A stretch of 64,000 bases of DNA from Nodularia sp. (in: cyanobacteria). GTDB taxonomy: Bacteria; Cyanobacteriota; Cyanobacteriia; Cyanobacteriales; Nostocaceae. The translations under genes were made by a program, and so were the position numbers. The notes beneath the pieces are model-generated. The model was not told the origin of the DNA. It did no database searches and was given only the letters and a program-made list of their open reading frames with translations. Every line of letters starts with the position of its first letter. Position 1 is the first letter of the stretch. This document shows positions 24,451 to 33,200 of the stretch, piece after piece. The DNA is taken from the NCBI GenBank assembly GCA_007692755.1, contig REBL01000079.1, positions 1-64,000 on the forward strand, written 5' to 3'.

Positions 24451-25725
24451 ATGGATAATTCGCGTGAAACTTACCATATTGTATCTCTAACCAATGATAC
24501 TCAGGAAAATGGGCTGATGTTGCGAACTGACAAAAGCCCTCCGGGCATCCCAGAAACAGCGCTGGCGATCGCACCAGTTGAATCTGATTCAGCAGAAAAA
24601 CAGAAAATAGGCAGTGACTTTGACCGGGCGATGATGCAACGGTGTTTGACACTGGCGCGTCGTGCTTTGGGTCGCACTTCACCTAATCCGCTAGTGGGGG
24701 CGGTTGTTGTCAGAGATGGAGAGATTGTCGGGGAAGGGTTTCATCCCTGTGCAGGTGAACCTCATGCAGAAGTTTTTGCTTTGAAAGCAGCAGGTGTAGG
24801 CGTGGACTCAACTCAAGAGAATCGCGCTTATGGTGCCACAGTCTACGTGAATCTGGAACCTTGTAATCATCACGGACGCACTCCCCCTTGTTCAGAAGCA
24901 TTAATTGCCGCTGGTGTGGCTAAGGTAGTCGTTGGTATAGTTGATCCGAATCCCTTGGTCGGTGGGGGAGGTATTGCCCGTTTACGTGCGGCTGGTGTAG
25001 AGGTGGTTGTAGGAGTAGAAGCTGAAGCCTGTTATCAACTCAATGAAGCTTTTATCCACCGCATTGTACATAAACGACCTTTGGGGATTTTGAAATATGC
25101 CATGACTTTAGATGGCAAAATTGCTACTACCTCTGGTCACAGTGCTTGGGTGACAAATCAAGATGCTCGGAATGAAGTTCATCAACTGCGAGCCGGGTGT
25201 GATGCGATAATTGTTGGTGGTAATACAGTCCGAAAAGATAATCCTTACTTAACCAGTCATCAAGTAGGAGCGCATAATCCCCTGCGGGTGGTGATGAGTC
25301 GTCAGCTCAACTTGCCTGAAGATGCCCGCCTATGGCAAACTGCGGAGGCTCCCACGTTGGTATTGACAGAGGAGGGTAGCTCACCTGATTTCCAAAATTT
25401 CTTGCGCCAACAGGGGGTTGAGGTGGTAGAATTGCCTTCCCTGACACCAGAATTGGTGATAACCCATTTATATGATCGCGGTTTTTGTAGCGTGTTATGG
25501 GAGTGTGGTGGTACTTTGGCCGCTAGTGCGATCGCTCAAGGTGCAGTACAAAAAATTCTGGCTTTTATTGCTCCTAAAATCATTGGTGGTAGTCATGCTG
25601 CAACACCTGTAGGTGATTTAGGTTTAACCATCATGACCGAAGCCCTGAACTTGGAACGGGTTCGTTGGCGTGTTGTCGGTTCTGATTGCTTAGTTGAAGG
25701 TTATTTGCCCCAAAAAAACTCATAG
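24451..25725 (+). CDS. ribD: Riboflavin biosynthesis protein RibD (deaminase/reductase)
   Basis: Bifunctional enzyme for the second and third steps of riboflavin synthesis: deamination then reduction of the pyrimidine intermediate. The N-terminal cytidine-deaminase-like domain has the zinc motif GEPHAEVFAL and LEPCNHHGRTPPCSEALI. The C-terminal reductase domain includes LKYAMTLDGKIATTSGHSAWVT and DAIIVGGNTVRKDNPYL. I use the ATG at 24451; the family core begins only at FDRAMMQRCLTLARRALG. The first 50-plus residues are therefore extra, and an ATG at 24517 is an equally good start. No FMN riboswitch is visible upstream. Confidence 0.95.
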   Translation: MDNSRETYHIVSLTNDTQENGLMLRTDKSPPGIPETALAIAPVESDSAEKQKIGSDFDRAMMQRCLTLARRALGRTSPNPLVGAVVVRDGEIVGEGFHPCAGEPHAEVFALKAAGVGVDSTQENRAYGATVYVNLEPCNHHGRTPPCSEALIAAGVAKVVVGIVDPNPLVGGGGIARLRAAGVEVVVGVEAEACYQLNEAFIHRIVHKRPLGILKYAMTLDGKIATTSGHSAWVTNQDARNEVHQLRAGCDAIIVGGNTVRKDNPYLTSHQVGAHNPLRVVMSRQLNLPEDARLWQTAEAPTLVLTEEGSSPDFQNFLRQQGVEVVELPSLTPELVITHLYDRGFCSVLWECGGTLAASAIAQGAVQKILAFIAPKIIGGSHAATPVGDLGLTIMTEALNLERVRWRVVGSDCLVEGYLPQKNS

Positions 25726-25730
25726 TTGAT

Positions 25731-25761
25731 AGTCCATAGCCAAGAGTTTTGACTATGGACT
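25731..25761. terminator. Hairpin terminator between ribD and the 25787 gene
   Basis: AGTCCATAG (25731-25739) and CTATGGACT (25753-25761) form a perfect 9-bp stem with a 13-nt loop in the 61-bp gap between convergent genes. T-runs are short. A bidirectional terminator is likely. Confidence 0.6.
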
Positions 25762-25786
25762 GTAGTCTATTACGAATTCGTTACTC

Positions 25787-26002
25787 TTAACATTGGCGCT
25801 CATGAGCAAGATCACGTATGAGGGTGAGCCGGGATTGAACGTAGTCACTGAGGTAATCAGTTTCGTTGGGATCTAGCAAGGCTTGGTTTGTAGTTTGTTT
25901 TACCAGCCATTTTACCAAGCTAGCATCGTCCATCTGCAATAGAATCTTGGCTTGAGAATTTTCCACCACAGACCAAAGCTGACGCAGAATTTTAGGAGTC
26001 AT
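25787..26002 (-). CDS. Small conserved hypothetical protein (71 residues)
   Basis: No named domain recognised. The product is soluble and helical: TPKILRQLWSVVENSQAKILLQMDDASLVKWLVKQTTNQ, then DYLSDYVQSRLTLIRDLAHERQC. There is no signal or membrane segment. The start is an ATG at 26002. It is convergent with ribD across a good terminator, so probably a single-gene transcript. The regular amphipathic-helix pattern and tight packing against ribD support coding status. Confidence 0.65.
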   Translation of the reverse strand: MTPKILRQLWSVVENSQAKILLQMDDASLVKWLVKQTTNQALLDPNETDYLSDYVQSRLTLIRDLAHERQC

Positions 26003-26558
26003 TAAGACCTCAATTTAATCATTAGCTTAGTCATTTTTTAGATTACACAATTTAGGCGGTAGATTATGCCTACATATACAAGCTGAGACAACTATTATCA
26101 AAAACTTAATAAAAATATTTATAACTTTATGAAGATGAAGTATTGCTTAACTACATTCATCAGTTAACAAAAAGTTACTTAAAATCTTTTTTGAGTGTAG
26201 TGCTTGTGCTTGATAGTTGTTTTAATCAAAATTATTCATGATTATCTCTTAATTCGGCGCATTTTTGTGAACTATTAGATATTTAGCGAAATACAGCAGT
26301 TTGCAAGTGAGTGTTGTATACATTAAAGAATAATCAACCACAGATGTAGACGCGTTAGCGGCTTCTCGCAGAGTACACAGATGAATCTGTATTTCGTCTC
26401 AATCTATATAACAATCCTGAATAAGTTACGAACAAAAAAATCCCCAACTTCTTGTAGACACCTGTAGGATGGCTTCCTGGAGGTAAGAAGTTGGGGATAT
26501 GAGCCTTTCGGTGTTTGTTTGCTACTTCTGCTTTGTCTGAGTAGCATTCTGGGAAAAT
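26003..26558. repeat. Gene-free spacer with dispersed repeat and 14-bp inverted repeat
   Basis: No gene is seen in these 556 bp. ATCCCCAACTTCTT (26440-26453) is exactly complementary to AAGAAGTTGGGGAT (26485-26498), loop 31 nt, preceded by A7. This matches the abundant Nostoc-type repeat with arms like CCCC-ACTTCTT and could also terminate transcription from the SNF2 gene. GACGCGTTAGCGGCTTCTCG near 26349-26368 is a second dispersed repeat common in these genomes. The 3' half also holds the SNF2 gene's downstream region. Confidence 0.6.
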
Positions 26559-29500
26559 TTACAGCGGATTGTGTCCAGATACGACGATGAAACCCACAGA
26601 ATCAAGCCGAATCTGAGGCTGGCGAATTCCATCTAAAATAGCTGTACTCAACGCACTTTCTATTTGCAGTTCTTCAGCAAGTGCAGCATCCTCGTTTTGC
26701 CGTTTGAGACGCAGGTTTAATTGCTCTACTTTTTTGTTCAATTTCTGCTCGGCAACTTGAGCATATTGTTCGTGCAGTTTGATAAAGTCAGGATGGTTTA
26801 AAAGTAATTCTCCAGAACTACTACGGGCTTGAAGGCAGAAATTTTTCCACTCGTTAGAATCGACAAAAGCATCAATAATTCCTAAGCGTTCTTTGGCGAG
26901 ATTAAAATCTCTAGCTCTATCACTGTTTCTATCTTTATAAGGTCGTTGCAGGATATTTAAGAGCGATTTATCTTCAACCAAACTCATGGGATTAGAGCGA
27001 CCATCAACAAAGATAGTTTCTAACATGGGAGGAAATAAAGCATCAACCCGCCGCTTCAAGGTTTTGAATTGGGAATTATCTAGTTTGTGGGTTGTTAAAA
27101 CCTGCTTGACTGCTTCTAAATGGGTTTCCACGACAAAATTAAATCGGAAACCAAACCATTCTTTTCCTTTCGTAGCATCCCAAGTTTCATCGGTGCGCCA
27201 GACAGCAAAAGCTTTACCTCTATCATCCCAATTTATATGGCTGACAAGTGCTTCTATTAATCCTTCGCCAATGCGAAAGAGTTTAGTGCCAGAATTTTGG
27301 TTTGCTATCCGCCGATTGTAAGTCCCAAATTGGTCTGTATTATTATTCGCAAAGTGAGTTTTTAACTCGTCTAGAGAAACCAAAGTGCGCGTTGTGGGTT
27401 GATAACGCTTAATTTCTGCGGAATTGGGATTATTAACTGGTTTAAATCCCAGTGCGTCACACATCCAGCCTTCAACTGCTTGTTTGATTTCTACATGACT
27501 TGCATCGTAATCATCGAGGTCTTGAAAATACTGGGTGGTCTCTTCATCGAGAATATCAATTTCATCGAGTGCAGTTTGCTCACTAATTTTCAAGGTTTCA
27601 GCAGTGATTTGTTGCTGAATTGGCGAAATCATGGACAATAATCCCGCAGCACCTGATTGAAACAAAGCTGTTTCTAATTCTTGCAGTTTTTCATCTACAT
27701 AAAATTGTAGACTGGCGATTGATCTTTCAAAGATGTCAAACCCATTTTTCAGAACTTGATACCAAGCATTTTGGGGACTATCTTCTAAGAAGGGACCAAG
27801 CAAGGCATAAGATTGAACTCCGATTTTACTACCAATGCGGTCAAATCTGCCAATTCTTTGTTCTAATTTATTGGGAGACGAAGGTAGGTCAAAGTGAATA
27901 AAGCAGTCGGCAAATTGCAAGTTTAGTCCTTCTTCTCCAGAGCGATCGCATACTAAAATAAAGCAGTCGGGGTTATTCTGGAATCTAGTTAAGTTTTCCG
28001 CAACTTTTTCGCGTGGTTCGCCCAATTGATGGCTAGCAATTGTCTCTGCACCAAAGCTATCAGATAAACGCTGCACAATTTGTTTACAAGATTGGACAAA
28101 ACTTGTAAATACCACAATTTTCGGCAGAACGTCCCCAGGAATGGGTCTGCGAATTCTATGCTGTATCCTAGTGATTAATTCTGGCTTATTTCTGCGAACA
28201 CTTGCGGAAATTTTGAAGTATGTAGCTAGTTGATTTAGTAGCACTGTATTCAAATTTTCTGTGCGTTCGCCCTCATCTACAGGCTGACGCAGAATTTTTA
28301 AACCCGATTGCAGAATTTCTTCTTCCCCTGAAAATTTAGGGGTTGTAGTTAAGATGCGAAGCTCATTTTCTTTGAACTCTGGGATGAGTTGAGATGGGGT
28401 TTTACCTGTTAAACGGGCGTTAATTACCTGTTCTAAAATCCCTAACCAAGTACCAGAAGCGAGGAATAACAGCAGAAAAATTTGCTGATAGGGCTGTTCT
28501 TTAGGGGCGGTGGTACGCCATTTTTCTATGAGTTCATGAAGATCAAGCGATCGCTCATCTAAATCATATTCTTCTTTTGGTGTCACATCCCGATCAAAGA
28601 TGACATCTTCCACCGCAGCGCGACGGTTACGCAGCATTCGCCGATGTAGCCGATAGGTTTCACTAATGTGGCTACGAATGGCTGGGATAATTTGCTCTTT
28701 CTCAGTGGATTTGGCTTTTAGAGACTTTTCTAAATTGTCCGCCTGATTGAGCAAATACTCATCCTCTGCAAACAGTTTTCGCAGTTCTTTGAGATGACTT
28801 TTCAGAACAGTGTCATTTGCACCTTCTTGGAAAGAAAGGAGAAATCTGCCAATTTCTTGACAATTGTTGACTCTGGCGCGAAAACCTGCTAAATCATGCA
28901 ATTTATAGGTGACTGGATCGAGCAGGTGCAACATGGCGAGAAAATCCTGCTCATGGTTGAGGACAGGAGTAGCAGATAATAATAGCAAGCGATCGCTTTT
29001 ATGAGCCAAATTTTTACAAGACTCAAAGCGCTGACGCACAGCTGCATCCCTAGAAGTTGCCATAGCCGCAATATGATGGGCTTCATCTAAAATTAAGCAG
29101 CCGATATTTGCCTTCTGGTTAATTCTATGGACATCTTCAACCGCCAGCACCACCACCCGTTTACCAAAATGGGAGATGTAAAATTTATTTTCTAACTCAG
29201 CCCGCCATTGTGGCAGCAAATATTGTGGAACCAGCACCACCGCACCTTTTTTTGGTTCATCCAGGAGGAATTGTCGGAGAATCGCACCCGCTTCGATGGT
29301 TTTTCCGAGTCCCACCTCATCGGCTAATAAATAGCGCTGAATTGGGTCTTCCAGTACCCGCCGAACAACTTCAACCTGGTGAGGATAAAGTTCAATGTTC
29401 GCCGAAATCAACCCTCTCATCCCACGACTCATAGCGCGTTGTTTAATCAGAGATTTAACAAAAGTTAATCTTTTGTCATGAAAGTAGGGTGTTTCGTGAC

Positions 29501-29861
29501 CCTTCATGGCCAGAGTTTCAATCGGGTCTGTGATGGGTATATTACAACGGACATAGATTTCTTGTTCCGTGGCAATTGTTGTCTTCTTGTCTGGCAGGTC
29601 AATTTGATACATTTCTGCATCTTCATCCCAGGTAGAAATGCGGCCAATTAACCATGTATCCTGTGTGGGTGAGCTAATGTAGCAACGGGTTTGAGGCTGA
29701 AGTTTAACCTGAGAGAGGGAATCTAAAGGTAAAGTTTTTTGGAGGCGTTGCCCTCCTGAGCAGAAATACTCAACCATCACATCAGGTTGAGATATGTCAG
29801 TAACTTTTCCTATTCCCAAATAGTTGTTCTGGGACTGCACCAGTGAACCAAGCTCAATCAT
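26559..29861 (-). CDS. SNF2/RapA-type DEAD/H-box helicase-like protein (1,100 residues)
   Basis: Large SF2 ATPase. A small beta-barrel-like N-terminus (residues 1-105, IGKVTDISQPDVMVEYF) is followed by the motor: motif I LLADEVGLGKTIEAG, motif II LILDEAHH, motif III LLLLSATPVLN, and in the second lobe VVFTSFVQS, DRSGEEGLNLQFAD and QRIGRFDRIG. The region from about 780 to 1100 is helical, with a coiled coil near the end (EQKLNKKVEQLNLRLKRQNEDAALAEEL). The start-domain arrangement recalls DpdE of 7-deazaguanine DNA-modification clusters and RapA, but no other dpd gene is in view. Function remains open: chromatin or transcription recycling, or phage defence. Confidence 0.82.
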   Translation of the reverse strand: MIELGSLVQSQNNYLGIGKVTDISQPDVMVEYFCSGGQRLQKTLPLDSLSQVKLQPQTRCYISSPTQDTWLIGRISTWDEDAEMYQIDLPDKKTTIATEQEIYVRCNIPITDPIETLAMKGHETPYFHDKRLTFVKSLIKQRAMSRGMRGLISANIELYPHQVEVVRRVLEDPIQRYLLADEVGLGKTIEAGAILRQFLLDEPKKGAVVLVPQYLLPQWRAELENKFYISHFGKRVVVLAVEDVHRINQKANIGCLILDEAHHIAAMATSRDAAVRQRFESCKNLAHKSDRLLLLSATPVLNHEQDFLAMLHLLDPVTYKLHDLAGFRARVNNCQEIGRFLLSFQEGANDTVLKSHLKELRKLFAEDEYLLNQADNLEKSLKAKSTEKEQIIPAIRSHISETYRLHRRMLRNRRAAVEDVIFDRDVTPKEEYDLDERSLDLHELIEKWRTTAPKEQPYQQIFLLLFLASGTWLGILEQVINARLTGKTPSQLIPEFKENELRILTTTPKFSGEEEILQSGLKILRQPVDEGERTENLNTVLLNQLATYFKISASVRRNKPELITRIQHRIRRPIPGDVLPKIVVFTSFVQSCKQIVQRLSDSFGAETIASHQLGEPREKVAENLTRFQNNPDCFILVCDRSGEEGLNLQFADCFIHFDLPSSPNKLEQRIGRFDRIGSKIGVQSYALLGPFLEDSPQNAWYQVLKNGFDIFERSIASLQFYVDEKLQELETALFQSGAAGLLSMISPIQQQITAETLKISEQTALDEIDILDEETTQYFQDLDDYDASHVEIKQAVEGWMCDALGFKPVNNPNSAEIKRYQPTTRTLVSLDELKTHFANNNTDQFGTYNRRIANQNSGTKLFRIGEGLIEALVSHINWDDRGKAFAVWRTDETWDATKGKEWFGFRFNFVVETHLEAVKQVLTTHKLDNSQFKTLKRRVDALFPPMLETIFVDGRSNPMSLVEDKSLLNILQRPYKDRNSDRARDFNLAKERLGIIDAFVDSNEWKNFCLQARSSSGELLLNHPDFIKLHEQYAQVAEQKLNKKVEQLNLRLKRQNEDAALAEELQIESALSTAILDGIRQPQIRLDSVGFIVVSGHNPL

Positions 29862-29960
29862 AGTTCCAGTTATCTGAAGATCCTAAGAGAAATTACTACG
29901 CCAAGAGCAATAGCAGCTCTCCACACTAGCGTGATAACCCGGTTCTGGCAACTTGAATCA

Positions 29961-30046
29961 GAGGCAGGGGAGAAGAGGCAGGGGAGAAGAGGCAGGGGGG
30001 CAGGGTGCAGGGTGCAGGGGAGAAGAAGAAAGAGGGGCAGGGGGAG
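29961..30046. repeat. G-rich purine tandem repeat
   Basis: AGGCAGGGGAGAAG and GCAGGGT units are reiterated over about 86 bp, almost wholly purine on the plus strand. This is a common spacer STRR in filamentous cyanobacteria; the same type recurs at 31411-31442 inside the end of a coding region. Confidence 0.85.
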
Positions 30047-30159
30047 TTTAAAGATGTCAAATCAGATTAACTGTGAGGTTCTATCGCTATCATTAAGTCA
30101 GAACGAAATTAAAACGATACAAAATAGTTTCCTAAAAATAATCTTGGTAAAGATAAATA

Positions 30160-30495
30160 ATGGTAACGACAGTTGTCGTAATTAACACTCTCATATCACT
30201 GGTATTACTCTACATAGCTTGGCGAGTGTGGAAACTAAAACAGTGGATAGGGCGCATAGCTGATAAACTAAACGCCTATGAACGTCATACTCATGCGGTA
30301 TTGTATAAAGCACCTGAAAATATTGATCTTAGCCAGCAAAAGATTCATAACCTGCGCCAGGGAAACGAAAAGCTACAGGTACAAATCCAGCAAGTACGTC
30401 AAATTATCAACCTGTTATTGTTAGGAAAGCGATTCTGGGGTCGCTCTTTCGGCTGGATAGGGTTGACATCAAGAAAAAATCCAGTCGCCAAATAA
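30160..30495 (+). CDS. Conserved cyanobacterial membrane protein (111 residues)
   Basis: Function unknown. An N-terminal transmembrane helix (VVVINTLISLVLLYIAWRVW) is followed by a positively charged segment and a heptad-rich helix (GNEKLQVQIQQVRQIINLLLLGKRFWG) that could form a coiled coil. It is the first of three consecutive small envelope-type genes on the plus strand (30160, 30610, 30972), the next being YtxH-like and DUF948-like. The spacing suggests a common role at the membrane, though not certainly one transcript. Confidence 0.72.
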   Translation: MVTTVVVINTLISLVLLYIAWRVWKLKQWIGRIADKLNAYERHTHAVLYKAPENIDLSQQKIHNLRQGNEKLQVQIQQVRQIINLLLLGKRFWGRSFGWIGLTSRKNPVAK

Positions 30496-30609
30496 AAGCA
30501 ACATTTCCGGCTGATATATTGTCAAGATACATTAAATAAATAGAATCATTTGCATCTTGTTAGGGGAAAAATCACACCTAAAATGGGTGGAAGGAGAGAA
30601 ACAATTAAG

Positions 30610-30951
30610 ATGTCTAATAATCGTTCTGGAGTTTTTTTTGGCGGTTTCATGTTGGGAGCTACGATTGGTGCTTTAACTGGTTTGCTTGTAGCACCACGCA
30701 CAGGGCGCGAAACGCGTAAAATTTTGCAAAAGTCTGCTAATGCTATTCCAGACTTGGCAGAAGATTTATCAACAAGTGTACAAATTCAGGCAGATCGACT
30801 TTCTGCCAGCGCCGTGAGAAATTGGGATGATACCTTGGAGAAACTGCAAGAAGCGATCGCGGCTGGTGTAGATGCTAGTCAACGCGAAAGCCAAAACTTA
30901 AAGCAGCAACAAGCTCAAAAAGATTCAGATTCTCTTTCCCAGCAATTGTAA
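30610..30951 (+). CDS. YtxH-domain protein (113 residues)
   Basis: I start at the ATG at 30610 (MSNNRSGVFFGGFMLGATIG), preceded by GGAGAG, rather than 20 codons upstream. The N-terminal Gly-rich hydrophobic helix, GGFMLGATIGALTGLLVAPRTGRETRK, is the YtxH signature; a long amphipathic Gln/Ala-rich helix follows. YtxH proteins are small membrane-anchored general-stress proteins with no known biochemical activity. It is followed after 20 bp by the DUF948 gene, the two being commonly adjacent, so co-transcription is very likely. Confidence 0.85.
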   Translation: MSNNRSGVFFGGFMLGATIGALTGLLVAPRTGRETRKILQKSANAIPDLAEDLSTSVQIQADRLSASAVRNWDDTLEKLQEAIAAGVDASQRESQNLKQQQAQKDSDSLSQQL

Positions 30952-30971
30952 CGCTCATAAATGGCATAACC

Positions 30972-31448
30972 GTGATTGATCCCCTGTTTTGGTTGGGACT
31001 GTCTTTATTATTAGTCGCCGCCAGTCTAACTGCTGTATTAGTAGCGGCTATACCGGCTTTGCAGGAGTTAGCACGTGCTGCGCGCAGTGCAGAAAAGCTG
31101 TTTGACACTCTCTCACGGGAGTTACCACCTACTTTAATTTCCATCCGCAAAACTGGGATGGAAATTACAGACTTAACCGGTGATGTCAGTGAAGGTGTAC
31201 AAAGCGCAGGTAAAGTCGTTAAGCAAGTTGACCAAAGCCTAGATAGTGCTAGAAAACAAGCTAAAAATGTGCAGATAAGTACTCGCAGCCTAGTTGTAGG
31301 TGTGAAAACTGCTTGGAAGTCCTTTACACGCCCAAAACCTGCGCGGCGAGCTGAACGCCTACCAATTAATGAAAAACCACCGCTAACGTTGCGAGAACGA
31401 GAAGCACAGAAGCAGGGGAGCAGGGAGCAGGGAGCAAGGGGGAGTTAG
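30972..31448 (+). CDS. DUF948 membrane protein with a repeat-derived C-terminus
   Basis: Starts at a GTG (MIDPLFWLGLSLLLVAASLT). One N-terminal transmembrane helix is followed by a long helical region with Thr/Ser- and Gln-rich heptads (VSEGVQSAGKVVKQVDQSLDS), the DUF948 pattern often paired with YtxH. The basic stretch KSFTRPKPARRAERLP follows. The last dozen residues (KQGSREQGARGS) are encoded by a GCAGGGAGCAGGGA tandem repeat that has run into the coding end, so the original stop was probably farther upstream. Function unknown. Confidence 0.8.
   Translation: MIDPLFWLGLSLLLVAASLTAVLVAAIPALQELARAARSAEKLFDTLSRELPPTLISIRKTGMEITDLTGDVSEGVQSAGKVVKQVDQSLDSARKQAKNVQISTRSLVVGVKTAWKSFTRPKPARRAERLPINEKPPLTLREREAQKQGSREQGARGS
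31411..31442. repeat. AGCAGGG tandem repeat inside the end of the DUF948 gene
   Basis: GCAGGGGA/GCAGGGA units at 31411-31442 belong to the same STRR family as 29961-30046. They encode Gln-Gly-Ser-Arg-Glu repeats and set the present stop codon, evidence of STRR expansion into a gene. Confidence 0.8.
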
Positions 31449-31638
31449 AAATACTTTAAACTTCCGGTTACTTCATAACCGTTCGTCTTCTCCCCAGTTT
31501 CCAGTCCCCAGTCCCCAAGCTTTGCTTAAATACCTTAGATTAGAGTAAAGTAAACAAGTGTAAAGAAGTATCAATTTTCCCATACTCTTTTAAAACAACT
31601 TGTTCACTTCTACTGTTTATATTCGTATAAGAACGTCC

Positions 31639-32445
31639 ATGCAGTCTTGTTTTTGGCGACGCACTCTGGCATCTATTGCTGTATTTTTCTTGGCTGGGTC
31701 AATGTGGGTAATGCACTCACCTCCGGCACTGGCTTATGATAATCCTGACTTATTACCCAACTTTCAAACTCCAGTCATAGATTTAGCTAAAACTCTCACA
31801 GATATTCAAGAAGCAGAACTGGTCACTGATTTAGAACAATTTGAAGGTGAAACTGGCTGGAAACTGCGAGTATTAACCCAGTTTGACCGCACCCCCGGTC
31901 GAGCAGTGATTAATTATTGGGGTTTAGATGATAAAAGTATTTTGCTAGTTGCTGATTCTCGTGGCGGTAACATTCTCAGCTTTAGTGTGGGGGATGCCGT
32001 TTATGAATTTCTCCCCCGGACTTTTTGGATAGAATTACAAACCCGCTTCGGAAATTTGTATTTTGTCAGGGACGAAGGCGAAGACCAAGCAATTTTGCAA
32101 GCTTTAAGTTCAGTTAAAGGCTGTTTGCTTCAAGGTGGTTGCTCGGTGGTTCCTGGACTTCCCAAGGAACAATGGATACTGACACTGATTACTTCGGTTG
32201 TGGGGGGAATAATTTGTGGATTTGCGGCTCATCCCCAAAAAGAAGGACAGGTTTTTGCTTGGCAATGGGCGTTAATTTTTTCACCTTTGTGGGGAATTTT
32301 GTTTATTGCTTTTGGTATTGGCCCAGTGGTGACGCGCACTAGCGATTGGTTGCCTTTAGTTCGTAATATCTCTGGTTTTCTCATTGGCGCTTTAGTCGCC
32401 TTTCTGTCTCCTCTTTTGACTCGTCCATCTTCTAATGCTGAGTAA
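31639..32445 (+). CDS. psb32: TPM-domain protein, Psb32 homologue
   Basis: Psb32-type protein, thought to protect photosystem II and aid its repair. I prefer the ATG at 31639, giving 268 residues. The signal peptide (TLASIAVFFLAGSMWVMHSPPALA) is followed by the TPM domain: VIDLAKTLTDIQEAELVTDLEQFEGETGWKLRVLTQFDRTPGRA, SILLVADSRGGNILSFSVGD and PRTFWIELQTRFGN. Two or three C-terminal membrane helices follow (WILTLITSVVGGIICGF, LIFSPLWGILFIAFG). Domain order fits cyanobacterial Psb32; subcellular site (thylakoid lumen, membrane-anchored) is inferred. Confidence 0.87.
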   Translation: MQSCFWRRTLASIAVFFLAGSMWVMHSPPALAYDNPDLLPNFQTPVIDLAKTLTDIQEAELVTDLEQFEGETGWKLRVLTQFDRTPGRAVINYWGLDDKSILLVADSRGGNILSFSVGDAVYEFLPRTFWIELQTRFGNLYFVRDEGEDQAILQALSSVKGCLLQGGCSVVPGLPKEQWILTLITSVVGGIICGFAAHPQKEGQVFAWQWALIFSPLWGILFIAFGIGPVVTRTSDWLPLVRNISGFLIGALVAFLSPLLTRPSSNAE

Positions 32446-32523
32446 AAATCAAAATAAAATACTCAGCACTCAGCGTTCCTGAAGCTGATAAGCTGAAAGC
32501 TGGTATATCAGAGCTGAATAGCA

Positions 32524-33150
32524 ATGGAATGGCACGTAACTGATGCTCAAAGTTTAGCAATCATTGATAGTGAAATAGGTGATCATGTTTTTTCACCCGC
32601 AGAGTATGAAATTGTCAGGCGAGTAATATATGCGACGGCTGACTTTGAATATAAATCTCTAATTCACTTTTCTGAACGTGCTTTACAAGCTGGTGCAGCA
32701 GCTTTGGCGGCACGTACGACAATTGTGGTAGATGTGCCGATGGTACAAGTAGGGATTGCCCAGGATATTCAAAATACTTTTGCTAATCCAGTTTATTGCA
32801 GTCTGGAAACAGTCACACGCCCCCAAAAAGAAAAGTCTCGTGCAGCTTGGGGAATTGAAACTTTAGCCAAGCGTTACCCAGAGGGTATTTTTGTCGTTGG
32901 TCAAGCGCAAACAGCCCTCACCGCATTGGTGGAGTTAATTGCATCTGAAGAAATTCAGCCGGCTTTGATAATTGCTACTCCAGTGGGATTTGTGAATGCA
33001 GATACTGCTAAGGAAGGCTTGCAGGACTCTCAAGTTCCTCACATCATCATTAACAGTCGCAAAGGTAATGCAGTTGTAGCATCTGCTATTGTTGATGGAC
33101 TGGTAGATTTGGCTTGGCAAGCCTATGGACAGGAGAGAATAAAAAATTAG
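32524..33150 (+). CDS. cobH: Precorrin-8X methylmutase
   Basis: Moves the C-11 methyl group to C-12 in corrin-ring synthesis (cobalamin pathway; CbiC in anaerobic nomenclature). The 208-residue product contains EYEIVRRVIYATADFEY near the N-terminus, ARTTIVVDVPMVQVGI, and VVGQAQTALTALVELI followed by LIIATPVGFVNADTAKE, the family's conserved core. Length is typical. No cobalamin riboswitch is visible in the 78-bp spacer after psb32. The assignment is secure. Confidence 0.95.
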   Translation: MEWHVTDAQSLAIIDSEIGDHVFSPAEYEIVRRVIYATADFEYKSLIHFSERALQAGAAALAARTTIVVDVPMVQVGIAQDIQNTFANPVYCSLETVTRPQKEKSRAAWGIETLAKRYPEGIFVVGQAQTALTALVELIASEEIQPALIIATPVGFVNADTAKEGLQDSQVPHIIINSRKGNAVVASAIVDGLVDLAWQAYGQERIKN

Positions 33151-33200
33151 AAGATCGATCCCCAGCTAAAAGCCCACGCGCTTCTCAAAGTAGGAGAGTG

